NCBI GenBank assembly: GCA_027625915.1
Contig: JANTQA010000015.1
Span: 11,685,001 to 11,749,000 of the forward strand
DNA: 64,000 nucleotides
Reading direction: 5' to 3'
From: Anaeramoeba flamelloides
Lineage: Eukaryota; Metamonada; Anaeramoebidae
Shown: one piece after another, positions 13,251 to 26,590 of the stretch
Layout of the letters: every line of letters starts with the position of its first letter
Numbering within the stretch: position 1 is the stretch's first letter
Program-made: the position numbers and the translations under genes
Notes under the pieces: generated by a model
What the model was told of the DNA's origin: nothing
Seen by the model: the letters and a program-made list of their open reading frames with translations, nothing else
The model's database searches: none

Positions 13251-16200
13251 AGATCTTGTCAAGGGTTTACCCATGTTTATTGTGAAAAATTTTTGAGACT
13301 TTCATCTTTATTTTTGAAAATAAAAAAGCCAATTATAAAATATCAATTTTTTGTTTTTGTTCAATTCATTTTGGTTGGCATTTTACTGAAAAAAACTTGA
13401 AAAAAAAATACAAAAAAAGAATTGTGAAATGGTGAAAATTTTACAAATACTTGTCAAATTAATACAATTTGTAAAAAAAAAATCACCAAAAGATTTTTTA
13501 AATATGTTGTCTTTTAAAAATAAACTGTGGTTTACTGATTAAAAAAAAAATTAAAAAAAAAAAAAAGAGGAAAAAATAATACATACACACTATTTCTTTG
13601 TTGAGTGAGATATTCAATAAGTGCAAAAATTGATTCATTTTGTTCGTTATTATCCAAGGTTTTTGTTTGATAAACTGGAATTGGAATTCCTTCATAAAAT
13701 TCTTTAGGCACAAGGAAATCATATAAAGAAAGAACAATCCGAGGATCACAATGTATTTCATTAAAAAACATCATTGATCTTTCAAACTTTCGTTGATCAA
13801 ATAAATAAAAGGCAAATTCTAATTTAATAAATCTGATCTTTTGTTGTTTTTTTTGTTCTTTAAGTGTATCGATAAGTTGGCAAAGTTGTAATGCTTCTTC
13901 ATAATGCTTTTCATAACATAACATATCGACTTGAACTAAAAGTGGTATAGGGTTTAATCTCCAAATTCCCTTTTTATTAAGAAAATATCCAACTGTTTTA
14001 TTTTTTTTATTTATCAGGTTAGTCTTATCATTTTTTTGTTCCTTCTCATTCTTAATCTCTTTATTGTTATTATTTTCTTTACCCCCTTTATTGCTATTAA
14101 GGCTTGGACTTATATTATCTTCAATATAAAGCTGTTTAACCCCTTCAAGATTTATTTTTTGAACCATTTTTTGTGTGGATAATGTTTTGATCCGTAAATC
14201 ATGCTGAAATACTCCAATAATATAAGGTTCAAAATATATAATTTTTTCCGGGATTTCTGACCATGCAATTCCATAAGATCTTGGAGTGTCACCTGTTGAA
14301 TCTTTAAAAAGACTTATTTCTAAAGATTATTTGTTATTTATATATAAGATATATTAAAGAAAAGTATTTTTAATTATTTTTTCATTTACTTTTTTTGAAT
14401 TTCCTTTTTTTTCTCTAAAAAAGAATTGTTTTTATTATTTTGGTTTTATTTTGAAATTAAAATGTAGAGAGGAAGAAAAACAATCAAGGATGTGTTTTTA
14501 ATTTGGTGGGAAAAGTATTGAAGAAGAGAAATGGTGATGTCAATTGAACTTCTTCTTATGTTCAATTTCCTTGTACTGGCATTAACTTTTTGTGAGTACA
14601 GTAACAATGACTTGCTCTGAGATCAACTTTCTTCAGATATGATATTTACGTAAACGAGGTGAAAATAATCGTATTGATTTAGAAATTTTCCACATGTTAA
14701 CCTAAAAGGATCAAACAGCAACCGGTTCAACACTCGGAGTACAAAAATAAAACTTTAAAATTTTTAACTTTTTTTGTTATTTTTTTAATTTATTTTATTC
14801 TTTTTCTTTTATTTCTCTTTTTCTTGTCTCTGTTCGAAAATAAATTTTTTTCTTTTCTTTTTTAAGGGATCAGTACTCTACGACAACAAGGCAAAATTTG
14901 AAAATATGTTATTGTTGATATTCTCTACTTACAAATTTTGTATATGCCAAGTGTCAAAAAATTTTGATCTACTAAGAAAGTCATTAAAGGAATATATTTT
15001 TCAGTGAGATCAAATTTTTTTTTCCATTTTTTCTGAAAAAAGAAAACTTTTAAATTCATCTGATTTCTCACATTATAAAAAAGTTTTTTACCATGTTTAT
15101 TGTCATTTTCATCATTATTATAGAATATCAAGTCTTTGTTGCCTGGAATATTAAAAACAAAGATTTTTTTTCTTTTTTGAGATAATTCTTTTGGTTAACC
15201 AAAAAAATTGATATATTCAACGGATTAAAAAATAATTGTATTTTTTTAAGAAGGATAGTTATAATCATTAAAGTTTTTCAGTCACTAAAAATTTTTACTT
15301 AGAAATTGTTTTTTTGTTCTAAGATAAAATTCGATTTTTCAAAATAAAATTTTCTTGTAAGATATTAGGGAATTTTGTAATTTTATCCTAGAAATTCAAA
15401 ATAAATTTTTTTGTGAAAAAAAAATGATTTAAATTGTAATAATGAGGCGTGTGAATAAGACCAAACAATTTTTATCAAAAAAATTTATCAAAATCAAAAT
15501 TTTTTTTTCATTTTTTCATTCTTTTTTTGAAAACCAGAAAACAACTTTTTTAAAAACCTTAAAGAATAAAAAAAAATTGCTCAATAGATCTCAATTTAAT
15601 TGATAAAATTTTTTGAAACTTTTATCAAATATCAATTTATTTAATCGTTTATACTTCAATTCAGTTTTATTGGCTGATATTTGCATTGAAATATTAATTA
15701 TTAAAAGTAATAACCAAATAAATAATTTTCTTTCTTAATCAATACTTTCCAACATAAAACGAAAAATATGTTTTCCCATTTTCAAGAATTAACTTAATTG
15801 TTAATAAAAATAATAGGTTACTTTTTTTCTTTTTATATTGGAAACATTCAAATTTTAGATTTCAAAAAAAGAGACTCAAATAATAAATTGGTTAGATGAG
15901 GTTAACTCATCCATTTCATAATCCGAAACACAAATTACAAAAAAAATTTTTTCTAGATCTTTAGATTTCATTTTATTTTTAAAAAATACTACTCCCTTAA
16001 TGAAAAGCTATACCATGGGTACTAATCTTGCCCACATTTCAGCAAGAATATAAAATACTCTAAACACAAGTTTTGGGTTTAAGAAAGTGCCGCGGGGTGC
16101 CTAACTTTTCCAGAATTCAAAAGAATGGAGTAAAATCAAATATTTTTACAAATAAACAGAAAACTCAAGAAAAAACTAAAAATGGTTTTCTTGAATACAA

Positions 16201-19200
16201 AATAAAAAGAAAATTTCAAAAATTTTCTGTCAGAAATAAAAAACAATTAACAGCCATTTTCTTGAATACGAAAGAATTGAGTAAAATACTTAATTTTTTT
16301 CATCAATTCTTTCAAATCCAGGAAAACTTAACGACAGTGTCTAGGATTTTTTTAATTTGTTCATACAAATGTTATTATTATTTTTTATATTAATATTTTA
16401 ATTATTTTCCTTCTTCTCTTTTTTTTGTATTTTGAGAAATTTTCTTTAATTACTCCTTTTTCTTCCAATAAATAAATAGAAAAATGATATTTTAAATTTA
16501 AAAATTGAATCTAATTATTCACCCCATTTATGAAATATAAAGGATTTCAGAGTTGAACGTTCCAAGTTTTCAATTTATATAATAATAAACTGAAAGAATT
16601 AAAAAAAAAAAAAAAATAGAGATATATCATTTTACAATTGTGAACTTGGTAATTTAATATAAAAATAATTAATTTTTTTTTATTTTATTTTTATTATTAA
16701 AGATTTTTTTGTAATAAAATCTTATAAAATATTAATAAAAACAAATAAAAAGAAAAGGAAAAGGAAATAATTAAACTTACTGTCTCTTTGTAATAAAATT
16801 TCACTGTTATTAATTAACGTAGAAAGAGGGATACCATTTTTCCCGGTTGTAAATAGTACTTTCAAGGTTTCGTCTCTAATATTTATTAATTTATAATCTT
16901 TTTTAAATCCAATGCAAATTGTTTTTGTCTCTATCCATTCGAGAGTTATCGGCGTCTCTTGTAGTGGTATATTTTGTTTTTGTTGGAATGTTTCATTTTC
17001 CCATTTAAAAATTATTAACTGATCTTTGCAACCAACACATAATGATTTTTTTCCATTATAAGAAAAAATAAGCGCTTTATTTTGACAAAGTAAGCTAATT
17101 TTTTCCCATGTTAATAGATTAATAAGTTGAACTTTCTTTGAAGATTTTTTACAATTTGGCAAAATAAAGAATGATTATTAAAGAAATTTAAAGTAAAAAG
17201 ATTCCAATTGTAATCAATTAATTGGTTCATAAAAAAAAAATAAAAAATCTAGTTATAATTTTTTTTTGAGTTTGAAATAGAGATGTGTTATTTTCATAAG
17301 ACAATAAATGAATAAAAAAAACGCGATCGATTTGAAAATTTATATTTTATTAAAATGCTCCTATATTATTCATGAAGGGAATCATCCTACAATTTTATTA
17401 ACATGATGTGAATAAGGTAAAGAAAAAAAAATTTTTTTATACTCTTTCGAAAGGAAATTAATTAAAAAAAAATCACTTTGTAAAATGACAAATTTATCTT
17501 TTTTCATTTTTTCAAAAAAGAAAATGTGGCTAGATACATTATAAAAAAGTGAGGAATAAAAGTTTTCAATTGTATTGTACAAACTATTTTACTTGGTTTT
17601 TTTAGTAAACACTGTATAAAATTAAAAATCAAATTTCACGTTGAAAAATTAAATCAAAAAAAAAAAATAAAAATTTATAGATAATTTTTAAAACAAACAT
17701 TAAAACCATTTTAAAAAAGTGTTAATCATGTTACTTAATGATTTATATAACGTATTTCCAAAAAAGCGGGGCATTTTTTTTTTTTTTTTTACATTTCGTA
17801 ATTAAACATCTTTTTGAGTGGAGCTGTTCATTAATTGTGAATAACAAATTAAATTAAATATTACTACTGATTGAATCAACTACTATGGTATTTATTTTAA
17901 AATATGCTGGATGAAATATTTCCAAAAAATGAAAAAATAGAATAACACTTTTTTTGTGAAAACAATGTACATAGCCAATTTCAATAAAAAAACTGGAAAT
18001 ATGATAAAGGTACTAATGATTTTTTAAATAATAAAATATAGTTATATGTTTTTCGTTTAATTGGAAAATTTTACAGAGATTAAAGAGGTTATGGAAAAAC
18101 TATTTTTATGATCAAAAAGAAAATAATAAATAGAAATTTTCACACCTAAAAAATATCAGATAAAATCGAGATCAGAAAATTTAATATCTTTTTTATTTAT
18201 GCAATTTCATACTAACAAACAAATTGAATTATTATTAAGAACCAATCAATAATTCTTAATGATTTTGTATATTTAAATTGTTTTATGACGATTTTAGTTG
18301 AATAAATATATTTTAAAATAAATTTGCCTAACTTTTTTGGAAATAACTTAAACTCTTAAGTAAGTATTAATTTTTTTATTTAAAAATATTTTTAAAAAAG
18401 AAAAATCGATTTTTTCTTTTTGATTTTTTGTAAAGTTTTAAATGATTGAAAAACACTTAATCTGTGAAAAAGAGAATTTTGAAGTGGCTAAATTTGTAAC
18501 TTCCAATTTAAAGAGCGTCAAAAATAGGCACAGCCATTAAAACTATTTGAAACTTCATTTAGTTTTCGAAATAAAGAGGCAAATTTTTTTGGAATGGAGT
18601 TTAGTTGAGAATAAAGTTGTTTTAAAAAATTATAACTAAAAGTTTTTGGTATAAAGTAATAGAAATAAATCTATGAAGTTTTTCAACTGTCTATTTAAAC
18701 ATATTTTTGAAAAGAATCACGAAAAATTTTTAAAATGAAATCGGTATAGTAACAAAAATTTTCATTCACAAAAGATTAAAAACAAAAAAATATTGTATAC
18801 TTGAAGAAAAAAATGAAATAAAAAAACGATATCAGTTTGTATTGTCCATCATAAAACTTTTAATTGGGTGTTTGAAATATTCCCGAAAATACCCGAAAAT
18901 TTTTTAACCACAAAAAAACACGTTATGGGCAACTTCGAAGAAACCCTAGTGCCAATATACCCATTTTAATGATAAAATCACAATTTTACTTTCAGACAAA
19001 ATATCTTTTTGAATTTTCTACTTTAAGCCCTCTAAAGAGTTTTTGGTACCTTTTGAGTATATTTGAGTAATTGTTGGTACTTATTAGGGTAAGTGTATAT
19101 TCATGTCAAAATACGTTTGAGTTTGGATTTGGTAGTTGGGCTAGATTAAATAAATTTCTCTTCTGGGATGGAAAGTTAAAGAAGGTTTAGTTTGGGTTAC

Positions 19201-21914
19201 CTTAGGTGAGTATGGGTACTTGTGTGTACGATTAGATATTACTCGGTTGTTTTTGGGTTGTATTTCAGATTACAAAATTATGGGTAATGATACACAATTA
19301 GAAAATTTCTTTACAGGGACATTTTCTCTCATTTAGTTAATACCATTTCGAAATGATCAAAAATGTTAGTCATCTAATATACCAATCCCTTCCACACAAA
19401 AAGGGTTGAATACTATTCCCTAAAATTTAAATTTTTTGAATTTTGATATTTTCAGAAAAAAAATTTTTTCTAAAATAAAATTGTGATTTTATCATTAAAA
19501 TGGGTATATTGTGCACTAGGGTTACTTAGAAGTTGTTCAAAAAGTGTTTTTTTGTGGTTAAAAAAATTCCGGGTATTTTGGATTTTCGGGGATGTTTGAT
19601 TGATTCCTTTTCATTCGTAATATTTTTAATTTATTTTTACATATAATTAGACTAGTATTTGAATTTGAAACGGGAGAAAAATTATCAATTATCTTTTTCT
19701 GTTGTTTTATTAATCAGTTTCAAAGAAAAAAAATTGAAATTGTTGATCTCTTTTTTTCTTTGAATAGTTCTTTTTTGTTGTATATATGGCTTAATATGCG
19801 GAGACAATACTTTTTTTTTTTTGAAGAATTTGTTTAAATGAATATAAAGAGATCTAATTTTGATTAAAATGCAGTTTAATTCAACTCTCGATTCGTTATT
19901 TGCATCCAAAAAAAACCCTGGGTCTTTTACTAAAAATTGAAAATAAATAAAAATATATTCACGTTTTTATTATTTTTTATTATTTTAAAACCAAAATAAT
20001 TTAAAGATTAGTCCAAAGGATGGGTGAATTAGCTTTTTTTTGCTTGGGAATTGGAACAAATAAGGAAAACAATTATATTTTTTTTGTAAAAATTCAAATT
20101 TCATTGAAACTTTTTAACTTAAAAAATACAACTCCTTCTTTCATGTAACGAGTGTAATTCACACCGCAAAAACAAAACAATTTTCAAATTTAAATGAAAT
20201 TAAACTATCCTTTATATGGGTTGGGGAATGAAAATTCTCTTTTTTATTATTTTCTCCAATCAAAAAAAGATAAAATCTAACTACTATCAAGCATCCAATC
20301 TATAAATTGTTTTCTTTCCCAGTATCTAAATGCAATTTTTCAAACTTGTTTGGGAATAAATAATCTCAAAAAGTAAATCCCATTAATGAAAATAAGTAAC
20401 AAATTCCAGATGTCTATTAGAAAGATTTAAATTTTTGAAAAAATTTCACTTCAAACTGTGCAATTAAATACTGTTTTCCAGTCTTACTCTAAAATAAACC
20501 ACGTTTTTAGGATTTATAATTCGAAATTGTTAATGGTAGTTTTTAAAAATAATTATTTCAATAAAAAAATAAATTCCTTCTTTTGTTTCTAAAATTGAAG
20601 TATTTCAATTCATTTCGTTTTTCAATGCAAATCTATTTTAGATTAAGTCTCTTATGACCAAAAAACAGATAACCTAAACTTTTTTTAACCTTGTTAAATT
20701 CAAATTTCAACAAGTAACCATTCATTCAATTCGAAATTAATAGGTTTTTAATTATGTTTTCACAATAAATTAAAATTGTGAGTTTATTATCTTTGGTATT
20801 TTTTTTTTCTTTATTAGTTTGTTTTATTGATCAACAATTCCCATTCATTTTTTAATATTCAACATAAGAACTAATAAAATTTTTAGGTGTTGTTAGCCAA
20901 AATTAGAAAAAATAAAAAAAAAATATCGAAATTGTAGTGAAAGACATATCAGTATATTTTGGTTTAACTGGCAATTATAAACGAAGGGAAACTTGAAGAG
21001 TAAAAAAAAAAACGAAAACCAGAGGAAATTTTATTATACTTAATATTTCAAATGCAATCAGCGATACTTTACTTTCTAATGGGAAAAATTTTTTATTCAT
21101 TCCAAAGTTAATCTTAAATTTTATGAGTAAATTCATTTGATGTTAGTTTTCTCATTTGATTTGAATAAACCGCTTTTATAAAGAACAAATTGATCAGTGT
21201 CTCTTTAAGATTCGGTGAGAATTCTAAAAGCGAAACAAAAAGTTCATAAAAACAATATTCTTTTGAAATTTTTGTATTAAAAGTTTATAAATTATTCTTT
21301 ACTTTGGATTAGCTGTTGGTAATTTTTCAAAAAGTAAATCCGAAAAGCCTTTAAAAGTTCTTTATAAAACAAATTATAGAATGAAGTCAATCAATTTTAT
21401 GCAACTATTGAAAAACTTTTTTTCTTCGCTTTCTTAAAACAAACTTTCTTATTGATTTGTTTTTTTATTATTTTTCTTATTAAAGGTGATTTTTCCTCAA
21501 AAGTGTTTATAATAATTCCCACAAATTTGTATTTTTTTTATTTTTTTCTTCTAAAATTAAAAACAAGGAGACAAGAAGTATAGATCAAAAAAAAAAAAAA
21601 AAAAAAAATAAAAAAAAAAAACAATTCTTAGTATTAATCGAAGAAAAAGAATGCTTTACTTGATCGAAAAGTGCAACAAGAACAAATTTTGGTTTTACAA
21701 TACTCATTTGAGTGATACCTTTTTTTGTAAATCTGGTGATCGTTTGTTGGTTTGTAATTTTATTCATTAACCCATTTTTTCCCTTAAAATCGTAAATTAG
21801 AAGATTCCCATTGTTTTGAGAAATAATAATTTTGTTTTTCCATTTAATAAAACTACTAACCTTTTGGACTGATTTAATCAAAATATTGCATTCAAACGCT
21901 TGGTACGAATCCAT
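10265..21914 (-). CDS. VPS39: VPS39/VAM6 vacuolar protein sorting protein (HOPS subunit)
   Basis: Four exons on the minus strand, 21914-21660, 17135-16781, 14319-13587 and 11579-10265, join in phases 0, 1 and 2 to give 885 aa; human VPS39 is 886. Residues 1 to about 270 form the CNH-type beta-propeller (ICIGFKKDYKLI matches human ICVGFKRDYYLI). The clathrin-repeat solenoid follows (GIWRLNPIPLLVQ, DTILLKAYIQTE, EERAIFLSRVGQHEQALDIY). The C-terminal zinc-binding VPS39_2 domain has CQYCGKRIG and RYPNGIIVHLSC. VPS39 tethers late endosomes/lysosomes within the HOPS complex and binds Rab7-type GTPases; that role is taken from the family. The start is the Met whose following residues match the animal N-terminus. 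Introns are 2.0, 2.5 and 4.5 kb and contain repeat elements. No truncation or frameshift is seen. Confidence 0.93.
11943..12021. other. Structured hairpin with GCGA tetraloop in VPS39 intron 3
   Basis: A 5-bp stem ATAGC/GCTAT closes a GCGA (GNRA) loop at 11976-11979. Outer pairing continues imperfectly through AATTCCGA/TCAGAATT to TTTGGTAA/TTACCAAA at the ends. It may be a tiny inverted-repeat element or a structured RNA; its local GC is higher than its surroundings. Nothing more can be said. Confidence 0.35.
13215..13249. repeat. AT dinucleotide microsatellite
   Basis: A run of TA repeats lies within VPS39 intron 3. Similar shorter runs occur near 42761, 43471 and 44565. Confidence 0.9.
14862..16000. 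mobile_element. Family A element, copy 1 (TTAAGGGA-ended), 1.14 kb
   Basis: It starts TTAAGGGATCAGTACTC; the reverse complement of its end reads TTAAGGGAGTAGTATTTT. The whole length matches 48865-49984 and 57806-58949. TTAA at both ends suits a TTAA duplication (piggyBac type), or a TAA/TTA duplication with GGG termini as in PIF/Harbinger; the sequence does not decide. The frames inside (for example 14925-15131) are not conserved as proteins, so the family looks non-autonomous. It lies in VPS39 intron 2. Confidence 0.85.
16087..16345. repeat. Family G palindromic repeat, copy 1
   Basis: It opens GTGCCGCGGGGTGCCTAAC, then TTTTCCAGAATTCAAAAGAA, and contains internal inverted copies of the CCAGAAT...GAGTAAAAT segment. 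It is related to 36781-37222, 48194-48358, 50898-51175 and a short piece at 31525-31580. It lies in VPS39 intron 2, just beyond family A copy 1. Confidence 0.6.
18473..18660. repeat. Dispersed repeat J, copy 1
   Basis: It matches the reverse complement of about 55140-55260 (shared strings include TTTTGAAGTG, AAAGAGCGTC and TTTTGGAATGGAGTTTA). This copy has about 60 extra bases in the middle. No coding capacity; lies in VPS39 intron 1. Confidence 0.6.
18866..19607. mobile_element. Family C inverted-repeat element, copy 1, about 740 bp
   Basis: It starts GGGTGTTTGAAATATTCCCG and ends with the imperfect reverse complement; inverted termini extend about 45 bp up to TTTTTTAACCAC. The second copy is at 22304-23068. 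The interior is somewhat GT-rich compared with the region and shows no protein-like frame. It lies in VPS39 intron 1. The right border is approximate. Confidence 0.8.
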
Positions 21915-22162
21915 TTTATTTGATTTGAATTCGGAGTAATGTTGATGGGATCTAGCGATAAAAAATATTCTGAGAAAAAATGATTTGTATTCTAACAATT
22001 GTTTGATCAAGTTAATGTTCAAAGTTTTGTTATGAGTCGAGTGTTTTGTTCCTCTGATGAATAAGGATTTGATTAAAACAAGTTTTTCACTGATTTACCG
22101 AGATCCTAATTCATTTATCGTAGTAACTTGTAAAATTATTTTGTAGTACTGGTATTTGAATT

Positions 22163-23383
22163 TTAAGGGAGTAGATAGACCATAAGACATGATAAATTTT
22201 TAAGAGGGATGAGAGTAAGGTATTTTATTCAAGTGGCCTGTGATCGTAGATTATCCAAATAGTTTTTTTAAAAAAATTATTTAATATTTTTTTTTTAGTA
22301 ATGGGGTGTTTGAAATATTCCAGAAAATACCCGAAAATTTTTTAACCAAATAAAAACACGTCATGGACAACTTCTATGAAACACTGGTACCCATATACTC
22401 AGTTTAACAGTAAAATAACAATTTTACTTACGTAAAATATTTATTTTTTGAATTTTCTACTTTAAACTACACTAAAGAGGTTTGGGTACATTTTCAGTAT
22501 ATTTGTGTAATTGTTGGTATTTATTAGGGTAAGTGAATAGGTATGTCAGGGTATTGGTAAGGGTTGTGTTTGGTTTGGTATGGGTCTGTTTTGGTTAAAC
22601 CAGTTCCTTGTATTGAATGGGAAGTTAAATAAAGTTTGGCTTGGGTCACCTTATGTCAGATATGGGTATGTGTTGTACGATTAGATATTACTCGGTTATT
22701 TTTGGATTGTATTTAATATTCCAAAATTATGGGTAATGATAAACAATTAGTTATTTTCAATTTAAGTACATTTTCTCTCATTTAGTTAATACCATTTCGA
22801 AATGATCAGAAATGTTACAGTCATCTAGGATACTTATTCCTTTCACACAAAATGGGTTGAATACCATTCCTTAAAATTCAAATTTTTTGAATTTTGATAT
22901 TTTCATAAAAAAATATTTTTTCAAAAATAAAGGCCAAATTTACCTTTATACTGAGTATTAGACTCTAGAATTTCTTTAGAAGTTGTTCAAAAGTGTTTTT
23001 TCGTGGTTAAAAAATTTTCGGGTATTTTCGATTTTCTGGTATTTTCGGGAATATTTGATAGATTCGTTGTAATGATTTAAAAAAATTCAAAAATGATAAA
23101 AAAATAAAAAATGAAAAAATTAAAGGCCACAATAGAATGTTGAGATAAGGATAAAAGATAAGTTATTCAACATTTGAAACACTATTTTAAGCAATTCAAC
23201 TCAACATTCTATTCTGGCAATTTCTTTGAGACTTTGAAAAAAAATATCAAAAATCCAATGAATGAAGTACTTTAAATAATAAAAATTAATGATTTACTAC
23301 CCAAGTAAAAAAAGTTATTTTCTGATCCTCTTTGAAATTTCAAAAAAGTTAAATTTTTTCCTTTGCCGGGGCTAATCTCTAAA
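22163..23383. mobile_element. Family D element, copy 1, split by a family C element
   Basis: The left end TTAAGGGAGTAGATAG with the following ~130 bp, and the right part 23075-23383, match the reverse complement of the ends of 62521-63901. The right terminus is diverged. The right part contains the palindrome CCACAATAGAATGTTGAG / CTCAACATTCTATTCTGG (23127-23144 with 23200-23217). The two halves are separated by family C copy 2. Confidence 0.8.
22304..23068. mobile_element. Family C element, copy 2, nested in D with 6-bp target duplication
   Basis: It begins GGGTGTTTGAAATATTCC and ends in the inverted counterpart GGAATATTTGATAGATTC. GTAATG flanks it on both sides (22298-22303 and 23069-23074), interpreted as the target duplication. 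The flanking D sequence reads continuously once one GTAATG and the element are removed. Confidence 0.85.
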
Positions 23384-25183
23384 GTGTTAATAATTTTCAC
23401 ATTATTTTCAAATTCCTTTTTCATTTTGAGTTCGAAACCAGAAATTACAAATTACTTCTTTGAAAATTCTATTTATAAAAGAAAAAATAGGGAAAAGGAG
23501 GAGAAATATATTCTTTCAATTAGAATCTAGTACAAGTATTAAATTAATTAATAAAACAAATTGGACTATTTTGATTGAAGTGGAAAAAAAACTATTCAAA
23601 TGACTGTACTTTTAATACCTATTCTTGCAAAGATTTCTTATATTGGTGTTGAATTTAAACGCTAATTAACTTATGCCAGCGTATCCAAAATTCGAAAAAA
23701 GTTATATTTGATATAGAAAGAATTCATGTTCTTATCTTCCAGCTATTTTAAAAAGGGTGGGAAATTTTTTTTTTCTAAAGTAACTCGAAAAGGAAATTGT
23801 TTAAAAGTTTTCTATTTTAATAAAGTATGAACTTTTTTCGAATGAAAACTTTTCTAAAAAGATATTTTAAATAAAAATGGTTCTCAACTTTGGGTGGGGT
23901 GGGATGCTATATTATTAATATCGTGTGGTTCAAATAAATCTCAAAATGGGTATGATATATTAGTCTAATATGTTGAACTAGTCAAATAAAAATTAATATT
24001 TGTAGATTAATAAATAATTATTAAATTTTCAAAAAAAAAAAAACATTTCTTTAAAGAGAAAATTAAATTATGAAGGATCAATATTATGACTTTGAAAACT
24101 GGAAAAAATATCTTAGCCAAATTATTCTCATGTGGGTAGATTTTTTAGCTGGAAACAAATCTAATTTGTAAAAAATTCCATTATTATAATTTTTTGATAT
24201 AATATTTTCACATCTAAAAAATACACGGAACAATACAATTAGTTTTTTGATAAAGTAAACTAAAAAATAATTAATTTTTTGGTTTTTGTGTTCATAATTG
24301 TTTTGTGAATCTTGGAAATATAAAATTTAAATAATAGTTACCTCTATTTGTTCTAATGGTTGATTTCTTAATAACTCAATACTATTATTTTAGGTTCTAT
24401 TTTGTGATTTTCAAAAATTATTCAAAAAAAATTTAAGAATTTGATATAAAGTAGTAAAAAAAATACCGGACACAGTTTTTAATTGTTATTATTAGGAAAA
24501 TTGGTGTCTAATTTCTATAATTTAAAATCAAATCCTTTTTTTTTTTAATAAACAAACTTTTAAAATTATATCCCACCCACTAGTTAGAATGATGATTAAT
24601 TAAATAACACTTATTCAAAACAGCATTTTCAATCAAAAAACAAGATTAAAAAATTATAATGTTCCAAACTCTTGTAAACCTCTATCAACTCTATCATTTT
24701 TCAAAAAAAGCTGTTCTACTTATTCTATCAAATAATTACTTGGGTATTTTAAGATACCCAACTTTAATGAACTTTGGATCGGTTTATTATTAGGTTCATA
24801 AAAAAATTTGGTTAGTTATAAAAAGGATTTGATTGAAAATAATTGAAATTATAAAACAATTTTCCTTATATTCACAATTAAAAATCCTATCAGGGATTTT
24901 TTTCGGGTCGTGTATTATTTTCCCTTCTATATAACAAATTTTTAATATTGATCGTGAATGAAAAACTGCTATTTTATAAGCACATTATTATTTAATAGAT
25001 TTTTAGAGATATCTAAAACATAGAACATTAGAAGATTTCTTTTAATTGTAATAAACTTTCATTCTAGACAAATCACAAGTGCCATTAATCCTATAAATTT
25101 TGAACATGTTTTTGATCTTTTTACAGTTTGTTCAATAACCCGTTTTGTCATCCTTTTTTGGGTTTTTAAAAATTATTAGTATT

Positions 25184-25435
25184 TTTTTTTTTTTTTTTTT
25201 TTTATTATTTAAGGGAGGAGTTATTGACCCCTCTTGTTTGCCCGAATTCCTAAATTTTTATTTAGGAATTTAATTAAAGACTCAAAAATAAGTTTATTAC
25301 CCACTAAGGCTAATAAAGAGTTTGAATCCTTTTTTATAATAATATTAGAAATATTATTATTATTTAATATATTAGATATAGTAATTTTTTTTAATTCAGA
25401 TATCCAGATTTTGTGATTATTTTCCTAGGCTGAGC
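25184..25435 (-). mobile_element. Retroposed (SINE-like) insertion with target duplication
   Basis: The insert begins with a long T run on the plus strand, that is a poly(A) tail on the minus strand. It is flanked by a 16-base direct repeat AAAAATTATTAGTATT (25168-25183 and 25436-25451). A poly(A) tail plus a long target duplication is the mark of LINE-driven retroposition. The body, about 230 bp, contains a small AAATTTTTATTT palindrome and is not recognised. No convincing tRNA-derived A/B boxes were found. Confidence 0.65.
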
Positions 25436-26427
25436 AAAAATTATTAGTATTGTTTTTTGAAATAACTGTTGTTTTTTTTTAAAAAATGTTTTCTTTTTTC
25501 TTTAGCGGTGGTTTTTGGTTTTTATTTTGTGTTCAATAAAAAAATACAGTTCAGTATAACTCTATATTTCAAATAAAACAATATTTACAATCGATCAGAT
25601 TATCGAAGTGTTTTTATATAATTCAAGTCCAATCTTCTCATAAAAGAAATCTAATTCAAACAAAATTTAAACAAGCCAACAGCAAAATCCAAACAACATA
25701 ATATATCAATTTGAATAAATACAAAAAAAAAAATATTAAAAAGGATAAAAAGAGTTTCTTAAAAATTTTTTTACTGGTAACTCGACACGAGCAAAAAAAT
25801 GAGATCTAGATTTTTCAAAGTTTTTTTGAAAAAGAAAAGAAGTGAAAAAAAATTCATTTCAATTTTCTTTTTTCATTTAGTCAATAGTCTTCAAATCATC
25901 TATTGTAATTGACTAGCTTTATTTATTTATTTATTTCATTTTTTGGCTATATTGGATGAGATAAGAATCCTCAGTGAAGCAATATTTCAGATTGAATCAA
26001 AAGTTAATTAGCCGATATTTTATCTGATTAAAATATGACAAGAACCTGCCCTATCACCAAATTATTTAAAAATCAATTCTTTTTCAACAATATTCTTAAT
26101 GAGAGGAAATTAAATCTCTTAAAAGATCAATTTTCATTGTAGATAGCAAGATCTTTCAATTTTTCATTCAATTAGAAGAAATAAAATTTTGGGAAACTTT
26201 GAAAAACAATTTCTTCTTTTATGACTTGAGAATGACAGCAGTTATTTGGTTTTTTGGGATCAAAATATTTGTAATATTTTTTTTGAATATTATTTTAATC
26301 ATATGAAGAAAAAAGATTGAAGATATTTTGATCCAAACAAAAAACCAAATGGCTATTGTTATTATTTGAAAATTTAAAAAAACAAAATAAAAAAAAATAA
26401 AATGTTCTCTTTGAGATTTATTTTTGT

Positions 26428-26590
26428 TTCCCTTTCAATCCCTTTTCTTTTTATTTTTCTTCCTTTATCTTTTCTTTCTTTTTGTTTACTTTCTTTTTCT
26501 TTTCTTTCTGTTCTTTCTTTTTCTTCTTTTCTTTCTTTTATTACATTTTCAATTTTTCTTTCTTTTTCTTTTTCCGTTTTTTTTTGAATT
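26428..26590. repeat. Polypyrimidine (TTTC-rich) tract
   Basis: Imperfect CTTT/TTCT repeats extend over about 160 bp inside the 2.36-kb element. They generate artificial Lys/Glu-rich and Phe/Ser-rich reading frames on the two strands. Confidence 0.85.

Noticed and set aside
14721-14745. GGTTCAAC-ACTCGG string resembling a tRNA T-arm
   Set aside because: No matching acceptor, D or anticodon arms nearby; no tRNA found in the window.
14925-15131. 68-aa minus-strand frame in VPS39 intron 2
   Set aside because: It lies inside family A copy 1, and the other two A copies do not keep the frame.
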